Source: Hymenobacter cheonanensis
GTDB lineage: Bacteria; Bacteroidota; Bacteroidia; Cytophagales; Hymenobacteraceae
DNA length: 64,000 nt
Assembly (NCBI RefSeq): GCF_030581075.1
Contig: NZ_JAUQSW010000014.1
Coordinates: 57,607 to 121,606 of the forward strand
Direction of reading: 5' to 3'
A program made the position numbers and the translations under genes. Under the pieces are notes generated by a model. The model made no database searches, was not told the origin of the DNA, and worked only from the letters and a program-made list of their open reading frames with translations. This document shows positions 27,304 to 34,063 of this stretch, piece by piece; position 1 is the stretch's first letter, and each line of letters opens with the position of its first letter.

Positions 27304-28056
27304 TTAATCGATAGCGGGCTCAAAGCCACCTACCAGGGTGAGGCGCACCAAATACTGGCCGCCCTCGTCTTCGCCCAAAAACTCGGTTTCGTAGCCGGCC
27401 GTGCGGGCGGCATCTTCGAGCAGGCTGGCATCGATGAACAACCAGGGGAAGGGCTCGCCCACCTGGCCTTTGTACTGAAACGTGTACGTGACCTCGCCGT
27501 AGTACGGGCCGTTGAGGTTGAACACCAGCGCACCGTCTTCATCCTCATAGAGATAGCTGATATCAGAGGAGGTGGCCAGAATCTGGCCATCGGGGGCGAG
27601 CAGCGTGCGCGCGTAGGCCAGAAATTTATCGAGGCCTTCGAGCGTGCCGGCCAGCCCCAGGCCGTTCATCAGCATCAGGATGGTGTCGTAGGGGCGCTCG
27701 CCGTTGGCGCGCGGGGCCATTATATCGTGCTGGGCCACCTGCTGCACGCCGCGGGCCTGCATCACTTGCACGGCGCCGGCCGAGTGGTCGATGGCCCGCA
27801 CGTCGGCGAAGCCCCGGCTTTGCAGCTCCAGGGCGTGGCAGCCGGCACCGGCGCCCAGGTCGAGCACGCGGCCCCGGCACTCGTCGAGGGCCTGGCGCTC
27901 CAGCTCGGGCATGGCCAGCAGGGTGCGGAAGAAGTAGGCGGCGGGCAGCTGCTCGTCATCGGCGGCGCTGCACTGCACCGTGAGCGCGGCTTTGGGGTGG
28001 CCGTGCTGGTAGTCGAGCAGGGCCTGGCCGATGAGGTCGGGGGCGTGGGAAGACAT
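27304..28056 (-). CDS. Class I SAM-dependent methyltransferase
   Basis: A 250-residue methyltransferase. Motif I VLDLGAGAGCHALEL binds SAM, followed by the acidic motif II region VRAIDHSAGAVQVM and YDTILMLMNGLGLAG (motif IV region). The C-terminal beta-sheet includes DEDGALVFNLNGPYYGEVTY. ATG 28056 is preferred over an in-frame TTG at 28071. The substrate cannot be assigned. It leads a two-gene unit with the thioesterase. Confidence 0.88.
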   Translation of the reverse strand: MSSHAPDLIGQALLDYQHGHPKAALTVQCSAADDEQLPAAYFFRTLLAMPELERQALDECRGRVLDLGAGAGCHALELQSRGFADVRAIDHSAGAVQVMQARGVQQVAQHDIMAPRANGERPYDTILMLMNGLGLAGTLEGLDKFLAYARTLLAPDGQILATSSDISYLYEDEDGALVFNLNGPYYGEVTYTFQYKGQVGEPFPWLFIDASLLEDAARTAGYETEFLGEDEGGQYLVRLTLVGGFEPAID

Positions 28057-28161
28057 AAAGGAAGGACGCAAAAAGAGATGGCCGGCGGGGCAGGTTTAAA
28101 CGTAAACACCGCCTAGCCGGCCGGTAAAGGTCCGGCAGCTTTTCGCTTTTTTACTTTTTGT

Positions 28162-28323
28162 ATGGCTGCTCCACTCAAAAAAGGCCAGCTTCCCACCAAA
28201 ATCTGCGCTACCTGCGGCCTGCCCTTCGAGTACCGCAAAAAGTGGCGCAACAACTGGCCGGAAGTGAAATATTGCGGCGAGAAATGCCAGCGCAACAAGC
28301 CCGCCCCCGCGCCCACTACCTGA
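28162..28323 (+). CDS. DUF2256 small zinc-ribbon-like protein
   Basis: A 53-residue protein. It matches DUF2256 along its length: KICATCGLPFEYRKKWRNNW, then VKYCGEKCQRN. The two CxxC pairs probably bind zinc. DUF2256 proteins are widespread and often lie next to photolyase/cryptochrome-type genes; none is seen here. Function unknown. The ATG at 28162 follows a T-rich leader. Confidence 0.85.
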   Translation: MAAPLKKGQLPTKICATCGLPFEYRKKWRNNWPEVKYCGEKCQRNKPAPAPTT

Positions 28324-28349
28324 CTCTGTTTTCTTAACACCTGCCCCCC

Positions 28350-28745
28350 ATGGCCTCCAACCTCGACTACCTCAACCCCGACCTCCAGCCCCTCGTGGAG
28401 AAAGTAGAAGCCTACCTCGCCGCCAAAGAAGACCTGCGCAAGCTCACCATTGCTGAGCGCAACGAGCCCACCCACGATGCCAACGTAGCGGCTTCGGCCG
28501 CCGCTTTCGAGCAGCGCCCGCCCACCGGCTCGTTCGACCAGCACGCCGATGAGCTGGCCCTGCAGCACCAGGATGCCCAGGAGGCCATCGACCGCCTCAG
28601 CCAGGACATCATCGGCCTGCTGCCCACCCGCAACGAGTGGGTGAAAGTAAACCTGGGCTACGGCCCCAGCCGCGTGGGCGCCTGGAGCGTACCCAACACC
28701 CAAAACCCTGACATCGAGCACTATGAAGTGCGCGTGGTGATGTAG
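28350..28745 (+). CDS. Hypothetical 131-residue protein
   Basis: Starts 26 bp after the DUF2256 gene on the same strand, probably co-transcribed. Soluble, acidic and mostly helical by composition: an N-terminal charged helix (LQPLVEKVEAYLAAKEDLRKL), a middle with QHADELALQHQDAQEAIDRL, then a short C-terminal strand region (EWVKVNLGYGPSRVGAWSV, IEHYEVRVVM). I do not recognise the family. Codon use matches neighbours and the frame is intact, so it is likely real. Confidence 0.65.
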   Translation: MASNLDYLNPDLQPLVEKVEAYLAAKEDLRKLTIAERNEPTHDANVAASAAAFEQRPPTGSFDQHADELALQHQDAQEAIDRLSQDIIGLLPTRNEWVKVNLGYGPSRVGAWSVPNTQNPDIEHYEVRVVM

Positions 28746-28762
28746 ATGTCTACCGAAAGGAC

Positions 28763-28844
28763 GTCATGCTGAGCCTGCGAAGCATCTCGCTCATGCCGCT
28801 AGGGGTACTTAACCTAACGATGCTTCACTGCGTTCAGCATGACG
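28763..28844. repeat. Inverted repeat (dispersed family, copy C)
   Basis: The left arm CGTCATGCTGAGCCTGCGAAGCATC is imperfect; the right arm GATGCTTCACTGCGTTCAGC is close to copy A at 3418. The loop holds CCGCTAGGGGTAC, shared with copy B at 18.2 kb. It lies between convergent genes. Confidence 0.75.
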
Positions 28845-28868
28845 TTCTGCTTTTGTTGGCGCGTTTTC

Positions 28869-29753
28869 CTAATGTCCCGCGTCCCAGTCGTAGCCCTGCT
28901 CGGCCCAGTAATCGGCGGGGCGCTGGTCGGCGAAGGCGATGGTGCCAATGCGCTTGAGGTGCTTGATGCCGTACTTGAGGGGCGTGACGAGGCGCAGCGG
29001 CGCGCCGTGCTCCAGGCTCAGGGGCTGGCCGTTTATCTCGTAGCAAAGCAGCGTTTGGGGGTGGATGGCGCTGTGCATGTCGAGGCCCACGTAGTATTCC
29101 TCATCGGGCGTCACGAGGCTGACGTAGGGCGCTAGGTCGGCGGGCGGGTTGGCCACGTCCTTGATAGGCTGGCCGCTCAGCGTAGCGAGCGGGTATTTCG
29201 CCAGGAAATCGACGAAGCGCGCCCCGGCCCAGTTCACCACAATACTCCAGCCTTCAATGCACTTGAGTTGGGTCGTCATCTCGATGCGCGGCAGCGCTTT
29301 AATGTCGGCCAGGGTAAACTCCCGCGTCCTATCGTGTTCGGCGTAAGTGATATCCTTGGCGTAAGGCCGAACTTTTAACCGCCAGGCCGCCAGGTCGATT
29401 TCCGAGTTCAGGCCGGCGTCGCCGTTGGTGCGCACCTCGCGCACGCCCTGGCTTTTGGCAAACTCGGGGGCTAGCCGGGTTTCGCGGAAGTAGGCGGCCG
29501 AGAGGCGGCCGTTGGCGTCGAGCACGCGGCGGAAGGGCGCGGGCGTGCCATCAGCATCGGGGCGGCTGAGCAGGTAGCGCCAGCCCAGCACGCCGGCCAC
29601 GCCCGCCAGCCCCAGGCCAATAAACGAGCGCCGGGTGCGGCGCGTGGCTTCGCGGTCGAGAGCCGAGCCGGGCGGCAGCGTCAGGTTCTCGCCGTCGGGC
29701 GATACGTGCGGCGGAATAGGTTTTTCGGGGTTGGAAGTAGGTTCCAGGGCCAT
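28869..29753 (-). CDS. Molybdopterin-dependent oxidoreductase (sulfite oxidase/YedY-like), Tat-exported
   Basis: A 294-residue oxidoreductase. The N-terminus has a twin-arginine signal (TRRTRRSFIGLGLAGVAG), so the protein is folded with its cofactor before export. The molybdenum-ligating Cys is in TTQLKCIEGWSIVVNWAG, and the dimer/Moco-binding pattern HSAIHPQTLLCYEINGQPL...GAPLRLVTPLKYGIKHLK is typical of the SUOX fold. The gene directly upstream encodes a cytochrome b, the likely electron partner, as in MsrPQ-type repair of oxidised periplasmic methionines. Whether this one is a methionine sulfoxide reductase is inference. Confidence 0.9.
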   Translation of the reverse strand: MALEPTSNPEKPIPPHVSPDGENLTLPPGSALDREATRRTRRSFIGLGLAGVAGVLGWRYLLSRPDADGTPAPFRRVLDANGRLSAAYFRETRLAPEFAKSQGVREVRTNGDAGLNSEIDLAAWRLKVRPYAKDITYAEHDRTREFTLADIKALPRIEMTTQLKCIEGWSIVVNWAGARFVDFLAKYPLATLSGQPIKDVANPPADLAPYVSLVTPDEEYYVGLDMHSAIHPQTLLCYEINGQPLSLEHGAPLRLVTPLKYGIKHLKRIGTIAFADQRPADYWAEQGYDWDAGH

Positions 29754-29780
29754 AATGCGGATAGACTAGCGGGCAAACAA

Positions 29781-30488
29781 TCAGGCCTTGGGTTCGGGTT
29801 CGCGCGGGGCTAGCCGGGGGCTGGCGGCGCCGGCGGGCACGTCCTCAATTTCGAAGCCAGCCACCATCGAGCGGAAATTATTCCAGCCCGCCCGGCCCAC
29901 CTGCGCCACGTGCACGATAAAAAACAGCACGTAGCCGATGGTGAGCACAAAGTGCTCGACCCGCGCCGCCTCATAGCCCCCTAGCCCCTGCGTGAGCCAG
30001 CCAAACTGCGTGGGCTTATAAATGGCCAGCCCCGTAAGCAGCGAGCCCAACCCCATGAGAATGACGGCGGTATAGGCCAGGCGCTGGGCGCCGTTGTACT
30101 TCTGCACCAGCGGGGCGGCTTGGCGCAGGCCCAGGTCGTGCAGCGTTACCTCAATGGCCTCGCGGAAGGAATGGCGGTTGGGCAGCAGGTAGCGCCACTC
30201 GCCCGAAAACAGCGTGTAAAGCACATACAGCAAGCCATTTATAAAAAACACCCACATCAGCAGAAAGTGCCAGGCCATGCCCTGGGCCAGCTTGTGGTCG
30301 AGGTGCGTGGCGTCGTAAAACGACTGCGGGAAAAACTTGTAGAGCGTGGTGTTGCCCCAGCCGAGGCGGTAAATGTCATTGGCCCAGTATATCCACAGCC
30401 CGCTCCAAATCATGAGCGCCAGCACCGGAAAATTGACCCAGTGAAACCAGCGAATGGCTAGGGGGTGCTTCTCAACAAGTTTTTTCAT
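29781..30488 (-). CDS. Cytochrome b561-type membrane subunit
   Basis: A 235-residue membrane protein with four or more helices. Likely heme-ligating histidines occur in HPLAIRWFHWVNFPVLAL (helix 1), AQGMAWHFLLMWVF, and VEHFVLTIGYVLFFIVHVAQV. It precedes the molybdopterin oxidoreductase by 27 bp on the same strand and probably passes quinol electrons to it. It is closer to the b561/thiosulfate-reductase b subunit group than to MsrQ. Confidence 0.88.
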   Translation of the reverse strand: MKKLVEKHPLAIRWFHWVNFPVLALMIWSGLWIYWANDIYRLGWGNTTLYKFFPQSFYDATHLDHKLAQGMAWHFLLMWVFFINGLLYVLYTLFSGEWRYLLPNRHSFREAIEVTLHDLGLRQAAPLVQKYNGAQRLAYTAVILMGLGSLLTGLAIYKPTQFGWLTQGLGGYEAARVEHFVLTIGYVLFFIVHVAQVGRAGWNNFRSMVAGFEIEDVPAGAASPRLAPREPEPKA

Positions 30489-30723
30489 AAAAGCCAGAAT
30501 GCGGATGCGCCTACGAAAGTAAGTCGCCGGCTGAACTAAGAACGGGCGCGGCCACGGTTCAGGCGGGCGAACGCAGGGGCAGACGCGGCGGCCAGGCCGA
30601 CCTTACGCCAAACCTGTTATTTTTATTTTCGGCCGGCGCGCGTGTAAGGCTGGCGGGCCGGCCACGTCTAGCCAGCCAGCCGGCTGGTATAGCCGGGCTG
30701 CTTCCTTTTCAGCGCTTTCGCTT

Positions 30724-31500
30724 ATGAAACTTCTGCTGGTAACCCTGGGCGGGCTCGCGGGCCTGGCCACCCTCACGGCCCCCGCGCCGCCAAGCCCCGC
30801 CCCGGCCCGCGTGCCGGTGGTGGTCGAGCTATTTACGTCGGAAGGCTGCTCAAGCTGCCCTGGCGCCGATGCCACGCTGCGCGAGCTGGAAAGCAGCCAG
30901 CCCGTGGCCGGCGCCGAGGTTATCGCGCTGGGCCAGCACGTCGATTACTGGAACCGCCTGGGTTGGAAAGACCAGTTTTCGGACCCGGCGTACACGGCCC
31001 GCCAGGCACAATACGCCGCTCGGTTTGGCAGTGGCTCTTACACGCCGCAGGCCGTGGTGCAGGGCCGCACCGAGCTGGTGGGCAGCCGCCGCGCCGACTT
31101 GGTGGCGGCTATTGGGCGAGCGGCCCGCGCCGCCCGGGCTACCGTGGGCCTAGCGGGCGGACAGGGCGGCCAGCCCCTACGGGTGCGGGTGGCCAGCCTG
31201 CCCGCCGGCACCGGCCTGGCACAGGTGCTGCTGTTCATCACCGAAAGCGGGCTGGCCACGCAGGTGGGCGGGGGCGAAAACGCCGGCCAGCTGCTGCGCC
31301 ATGCCTCGGTGGTGCGCAGCCTGCGCCCGCTGGGCACGGTGGCGCCCGGCGCCACCTTCGAAGCCAGCCCCACCCTGGCGCTGGCCGCCGGCTGGAACCC
31401 CGCGCACCTGCGGGCCGTGGTGGTGGTGCAGGCCGAGCGCACCCGGCAGGTGGTGGGCGCGGCCGCCCTGCCGCTGGGCGGCGAACTGGCCCGGCAGTAG
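30724..31500 (+). CDS. DUF1223 thioredoxin-like secreted protein
   Basis: A 258-residue protein with a signal peptide (KLLLVTLGGLAGLATLTAPA). The family signature FTSEGCSSCPGADATLREL carries a CxxC, followed by ALGQHVDYWNRLGWKDQFS and YTPQAVVQGR, both typical of DUF1223. The thioredoxin-like fold and CSSC suggest a redox role in the periplasm; no substrate is known. A sigma/anti-sigma pair follows at 45 bp, so it may belong to that regulon. Confidence 0.88.
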   Translation: MKLLLVTLGGLAGLATLTAPAPPSPAPARVPVVVELFTSEGCSSCPGADATLRELESSQPVAGAEVIALGQHVDYWNRLGWKDQFSDPAYTARQAQYAARFGSGSYTPQAVVQGRTELVGSRRADLVAAIGRAARAARATVGLAGGQGGQPLRVRVASLPAGTGLAQVLLFITESGLATQVGGGENAGQLLRHASVVRSLRPLGTVAPGATFEASPTLALAAGWNPAHLRAVVVVQAERTRQVVGAAALPLGGELARQ

Positions 31501-31544
31501 CGCGGGCGTACCGGCGCAGCACCGCTTTTTTCGCTTTTGTCTTC

Positions 31545-32147
31545 GTGAGTTCTTCTGCCTCCACTACGCTGCTCGACCCGCCCCAGTGGCCCGACCGCTA
31601 CGGCCCTGAGCTGTACAGCTTTGCCTACCGGCGCGTGCACGATGCCGATGCGGCAGCCGAGCTGGTGCAGGAAACCTTTTTGAGCGCGCTGGCCGCTAGG
31701 GCCAGCTTCCGGGGCGAAGCGTCGGAACGCAGCTGGCTGTTCGTGATTTTACGGCGCAAGCTCGTTGATTTTTACCGTCAGCAGGCTCGTCGGCCAGTGG
31801 CGGCACTGCCCGAACCCGACTTAGTGGATGACGCGCCCAACTCGCTGTTTGGCGATGATGGCCACTGGCTACCGGCCCACGCCCCCCAAGCCTGGCCCGC
31901 CGCCGATGCAGCCCTGGAGCAGCAGGAGCTGCAGCAAGTATTGGCCGCCTGCCAGCGCCGCCTGCCGCCGCGCCAGCAATTGGTTTTTGCCCGGCGCTTC
32001 GTCGAAGAAATTCCCACCGAGGAAGTCTGCCAGGAGCTGGACTTGTCGGCGGCCAATTTCTGGGTGCTGGTGCACCGGGCCAAGCTCAGCCTGCGGCGCT
32101 GCCTCGAGCGCCACTGGCTAGCCCCACCTCCTACCTCCGCGCCCTGA
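31545..32147 (+). CDS. ECF-type RNA polymerase sigma factor
   Basis: A 200-residue sigma factor. Region 2 includes LYSFAYRRVHDADAAAELVQ and ETFLSALAA..FRGEASERSWLFVILRRKLVDFY; region 4 includes LPPRQQLVFARRFVEEIPTE and CQELDLSAANFWVLVHRAKL. The start is placed at GTG 31545, giving a normal region 2; the reading frame is open much further upstream but that part overlaps the DUF1223 gene. The stop overlaps the ATG of the next gene (TGATG), so translation is probably coupled with the anti-sigma protein. Confidence 0.88.
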   Translation: MSSSASTTLLDPPQWPDRYGPELYSFAYRRVHDADAAAELVQETFLSALAARASFRGEASERSWLFVILRRKLVDFYRQQARRPVAALPEPDLVDDAPNSLFGDDGHWLPAHAPQAWPAADAALEQQELQQVLAACQRRLPPRQQLVFARRFVEEIPTEEVCQELDLSAANFWVLVHRAKLSLRRCLERHWLAPPPTSAP

Positions 32148-32416
32148 TGTTCGTTCCTGCTTTCGTGCGCGACTGCCGCACCGCTACCCGCCTCATCGAG
32201 CGCCGCGCCGACGCCGCGCTAGCCCCCGGCGAGCGCCTGCGCCTGTGGGCCCACCTGCGCCTGTGCGTGTACTGCCGCCGCTACCAGGCGCAGAGCCAGC
32301 TGCTCGCGCGCCTGGCGCCGGGGCTAGCCCCGCAGTCGGCGCCCGTTCCAGCAGAAATGAAAGCGCGCTGGCGCGCGCAAATTGCGGCGGCCGACACTGG
32401 CGCGGCGCCCGGCTAG
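32147..32416 (+). CDS. Putative zinc-finger anti-sigma factor
   Basis: An 89-residue protein with the ZAS-type motif HLRLCVYC (HxxxCxxC) and an upstream helix DCRTATRLIERRADAAL, the pattern of cytoplasmic zinc-binding anti-sigma domains. No membrane helix follows, so it would act in the cytosol. Its start codon overlaps the sigma gene stop. It probably binds and inhibits the ECF sigma factor encoded just before it. Confidence 0.82.
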   Translation: MFVPAFVRDCRTATRLIERRADAALAPGERLRLWAHLRLCVYCRRYQAQSQLLARLAPGLAPQSAPVPAEMKARWRAQIAAADTGAAPG

Positions 32417-33678
32417 GGCTGCCGGTAGAGCACGCCGCCCTTCATCACGAGGCGCACCTGGCGCAGGGCCTGCACCTGCTGGGTAGGGTCGCCGGCCACG
32501 GCCACGAGGTCGGCGAGCAGGCCGGCGGCCACCCGGCCCCGGTCGGCGAGGTGAAAGATGCGGGCGTTGCCGCTGGTGGCCTGGCGCAGCACTTCCAGCG
32601 GCGTGAAGCCGTAGTCCTGCACCAGCAGCTCCATTTCGAGGGCATTGTCACCGTGCGGAAACACGCCTACGTCGCCGCCCATGGCTAGGGTCACGCCGGC
32701 CTGGCGGGCCGCCTGCACGGCGCGGTGCTTGTCGAGGATGCGCTGCGGGTCGGGGCCCTGGCCTTTTTTCCAGCCCTTGTAGCGCGAAATGGCGTCGGAG
32801 GCTGCCACCGTGGGGCATAAGGCCACGCCGTGCGCCTTCATCAATTTGAATACCTCGGGCGTGCCGCCGTCACCGTGCTCGATGGTTTCGACGCCGGCCA
32901 GGGTGGCGCGGCGCATGCCTTCGGCGGTGCTGGCGTGGGCTACCACGCCGCGCCCGGCCGAGCGGGCCGTTTGTACTATCAGCGTCAGCTCTTCGAGCGA
33001 GTACGTGGGCTCGGGCGCGCCGCCCAGGCCCCAGCGGTAGTCGGCGTATACTTTCACTACATCGGCCCCGTGGCCGATTTGCTCGCGCACGGCCCGCACC
33101 AGGTTGTCGACGCCATCGGCCTCCTGGGCGCCCTGGGGCAGGTCTTCGACGGCGGCCAGGTGGGGGCCGTAGCTGCCGGTAGCCACCAGGGCCCTAGTAG
33201 CCACCAGCAGGCGCGGGCCGGGGATAATGCCTTCGTCGATGGCTTGCTTGAGGCCCACGTCGGCGTAGCCCGCGCCCTCGGTGCCGAGGTCGCGGGTAGT
33301 GGTGAAGCCGGCCAGCAGCGTGCGCTGGGCGTGCACCGTGGCGCGGGCCACGCGCAGGGCTAGCGGCTCCAGCAGCACCTGGTCGGCCCAGGCGGTTTCG
33401 TTGTAGGGGTGCAGCAGCAGGTGCGAATGCCCCTCGATGAGGCCCGGCAGCAGGGTAAGGCCCGGCAACTCTACGGTGCGCGCCCCGGCCGGGGCCGCCA
33501 GCTGGGCAGCGGGGCCGGCGGCCGTTATCTTCTGGCCTTCTACCAGCACGGCCCAGCCCGGGTGCAGCTCCTGGCCGTCGAATACGGCCGCGGGGCGCAG
33601 CAGCGTGGCGGTGGGCGCTTGGGCGAAACTCAGAGCGGGCAGTGCCAACAGGCAGCAGAGGAGGAGTCGGAACAGCAT
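32413..33678 (-). CDS. Secreted amidohydrolase (imidazolonepropionase-like)
   Basis: A 421-residue metal-dependent hydrolase with a signal peptide (MLFRLLLCCLLALPALSFAQ). Metal-binding elements are in order: LIEGHSHLLLHP (HxH), VVKVYADY (candidate bridging Lys), VVAHASTAEGM and ETIEHGDG (His), and MGGDVGVFPHGDN (Asp). Substrates of related enzymes include peptidic N-terminal or cyclic amide compounds (prolidase-like); none can be assigned. ATG 33678 gives the signal peptide; the frame is open further upstream without support. It overlaps the end of the anti-sigma gene by four bases on the opposite strand. Confidence 0.9.
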   Translation of the reverse strand: MLFRLLLCCLLALPALSFAQAPTATLLRPAAVFDGQELHPGWAVLVEGQKITAAGPAAQLAAPAGARTVELPGLTLLPGLIEGHSHLLLHPYNETAWADQVLLEPLALRVARATVHAQRTLLAGFTTTRDLGTEGAGYADVGLKQAIDEGIIPGPRLLVATRALVATGSYGPHLAAVEDLPQGAQEADGVDNLVRAVREQIGHGADVVKVYADYRWGLGGAPEPTYSLEELTLIVQTARSAGRGVVAHASTAEGMRRATLAGVETIEHGDGGTPEVFKLMKAHGVALCPTVAASDAISRYKGWKKGQGPDPQRILDKHRAVQAARQAGVTLAMGGDVGVFPHGDNALEMELLVQDYGFTPLEVLRQATSGNARIFHLADRGRVAAGLLADLVAVAGDPTQQVQALRQVRLVMKGGVLYRQP

Positions 33679-34063
33679 GAACAGGTAGTAGTGCCCGGGC
33701 AAGATACACTGGTTGGCGGCGGCCAAGCGGCCCGAGGCCCGCCGCCAAGCCCTGCTCCAGCGCACGGGTTACTCCTGGCCAGCACCACGCACTGCCTTAC
33801 CTCGCTAAAAACTCCGCGCCCCTGCCGGGGCTTTTTTTACGGCCGGCCCCCAGGGCTTGGGCAGCTTGAGCAAGCTGGCGGTGAACCAGCCCGGCTTGAA
33901 AAAATTTCATATCCGGCAGGACGTACCAGAGGGATGAAAATGCCCGCTCCCCACCGATTTTTGGAAAGTACCTTCCGGCTTGCGAGCAGCCGCGTCTTTT
34001 TTCGTAGGTAGGCCGGGCAGCCGTTGTACCTTTATCTACCATCCTATTGCTTGCCTTTTGCCT
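33679..34063. other. Intergenic region between divergent amidohydrolase and protease genes
   Basis: No gene is supported here. It holds a plus-strand terminator-like hairpin at 33818-33838 with no plus-strand gene ahead of it, and a possible TACCTTTA -7-like box near 34027 for the protease. Confidence 0.5.
33818..33838 (+). terminator. Short hairpin plus T7 run, no matching upstream gene
   Basis: GCCCC-TGCC-GGGGC followed by seven T residues is a good plus-strand intrinsic terminator, yet the nearest plus-strand gene ends 1.4 kb before. A short untranslated transcript from the divergent promoter region could end here. Confidence 0.6.

Noticed and set aside
30963..31544. Long in-frame extension of the sigma factor upstream of GTG 31545
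   Set aside because: It overlaps the DUF1223 gene in another frame and reads as low-complexity Gly/Arg/Pro sequence; a normal sigma region 2 starts soon after GTG 31545.
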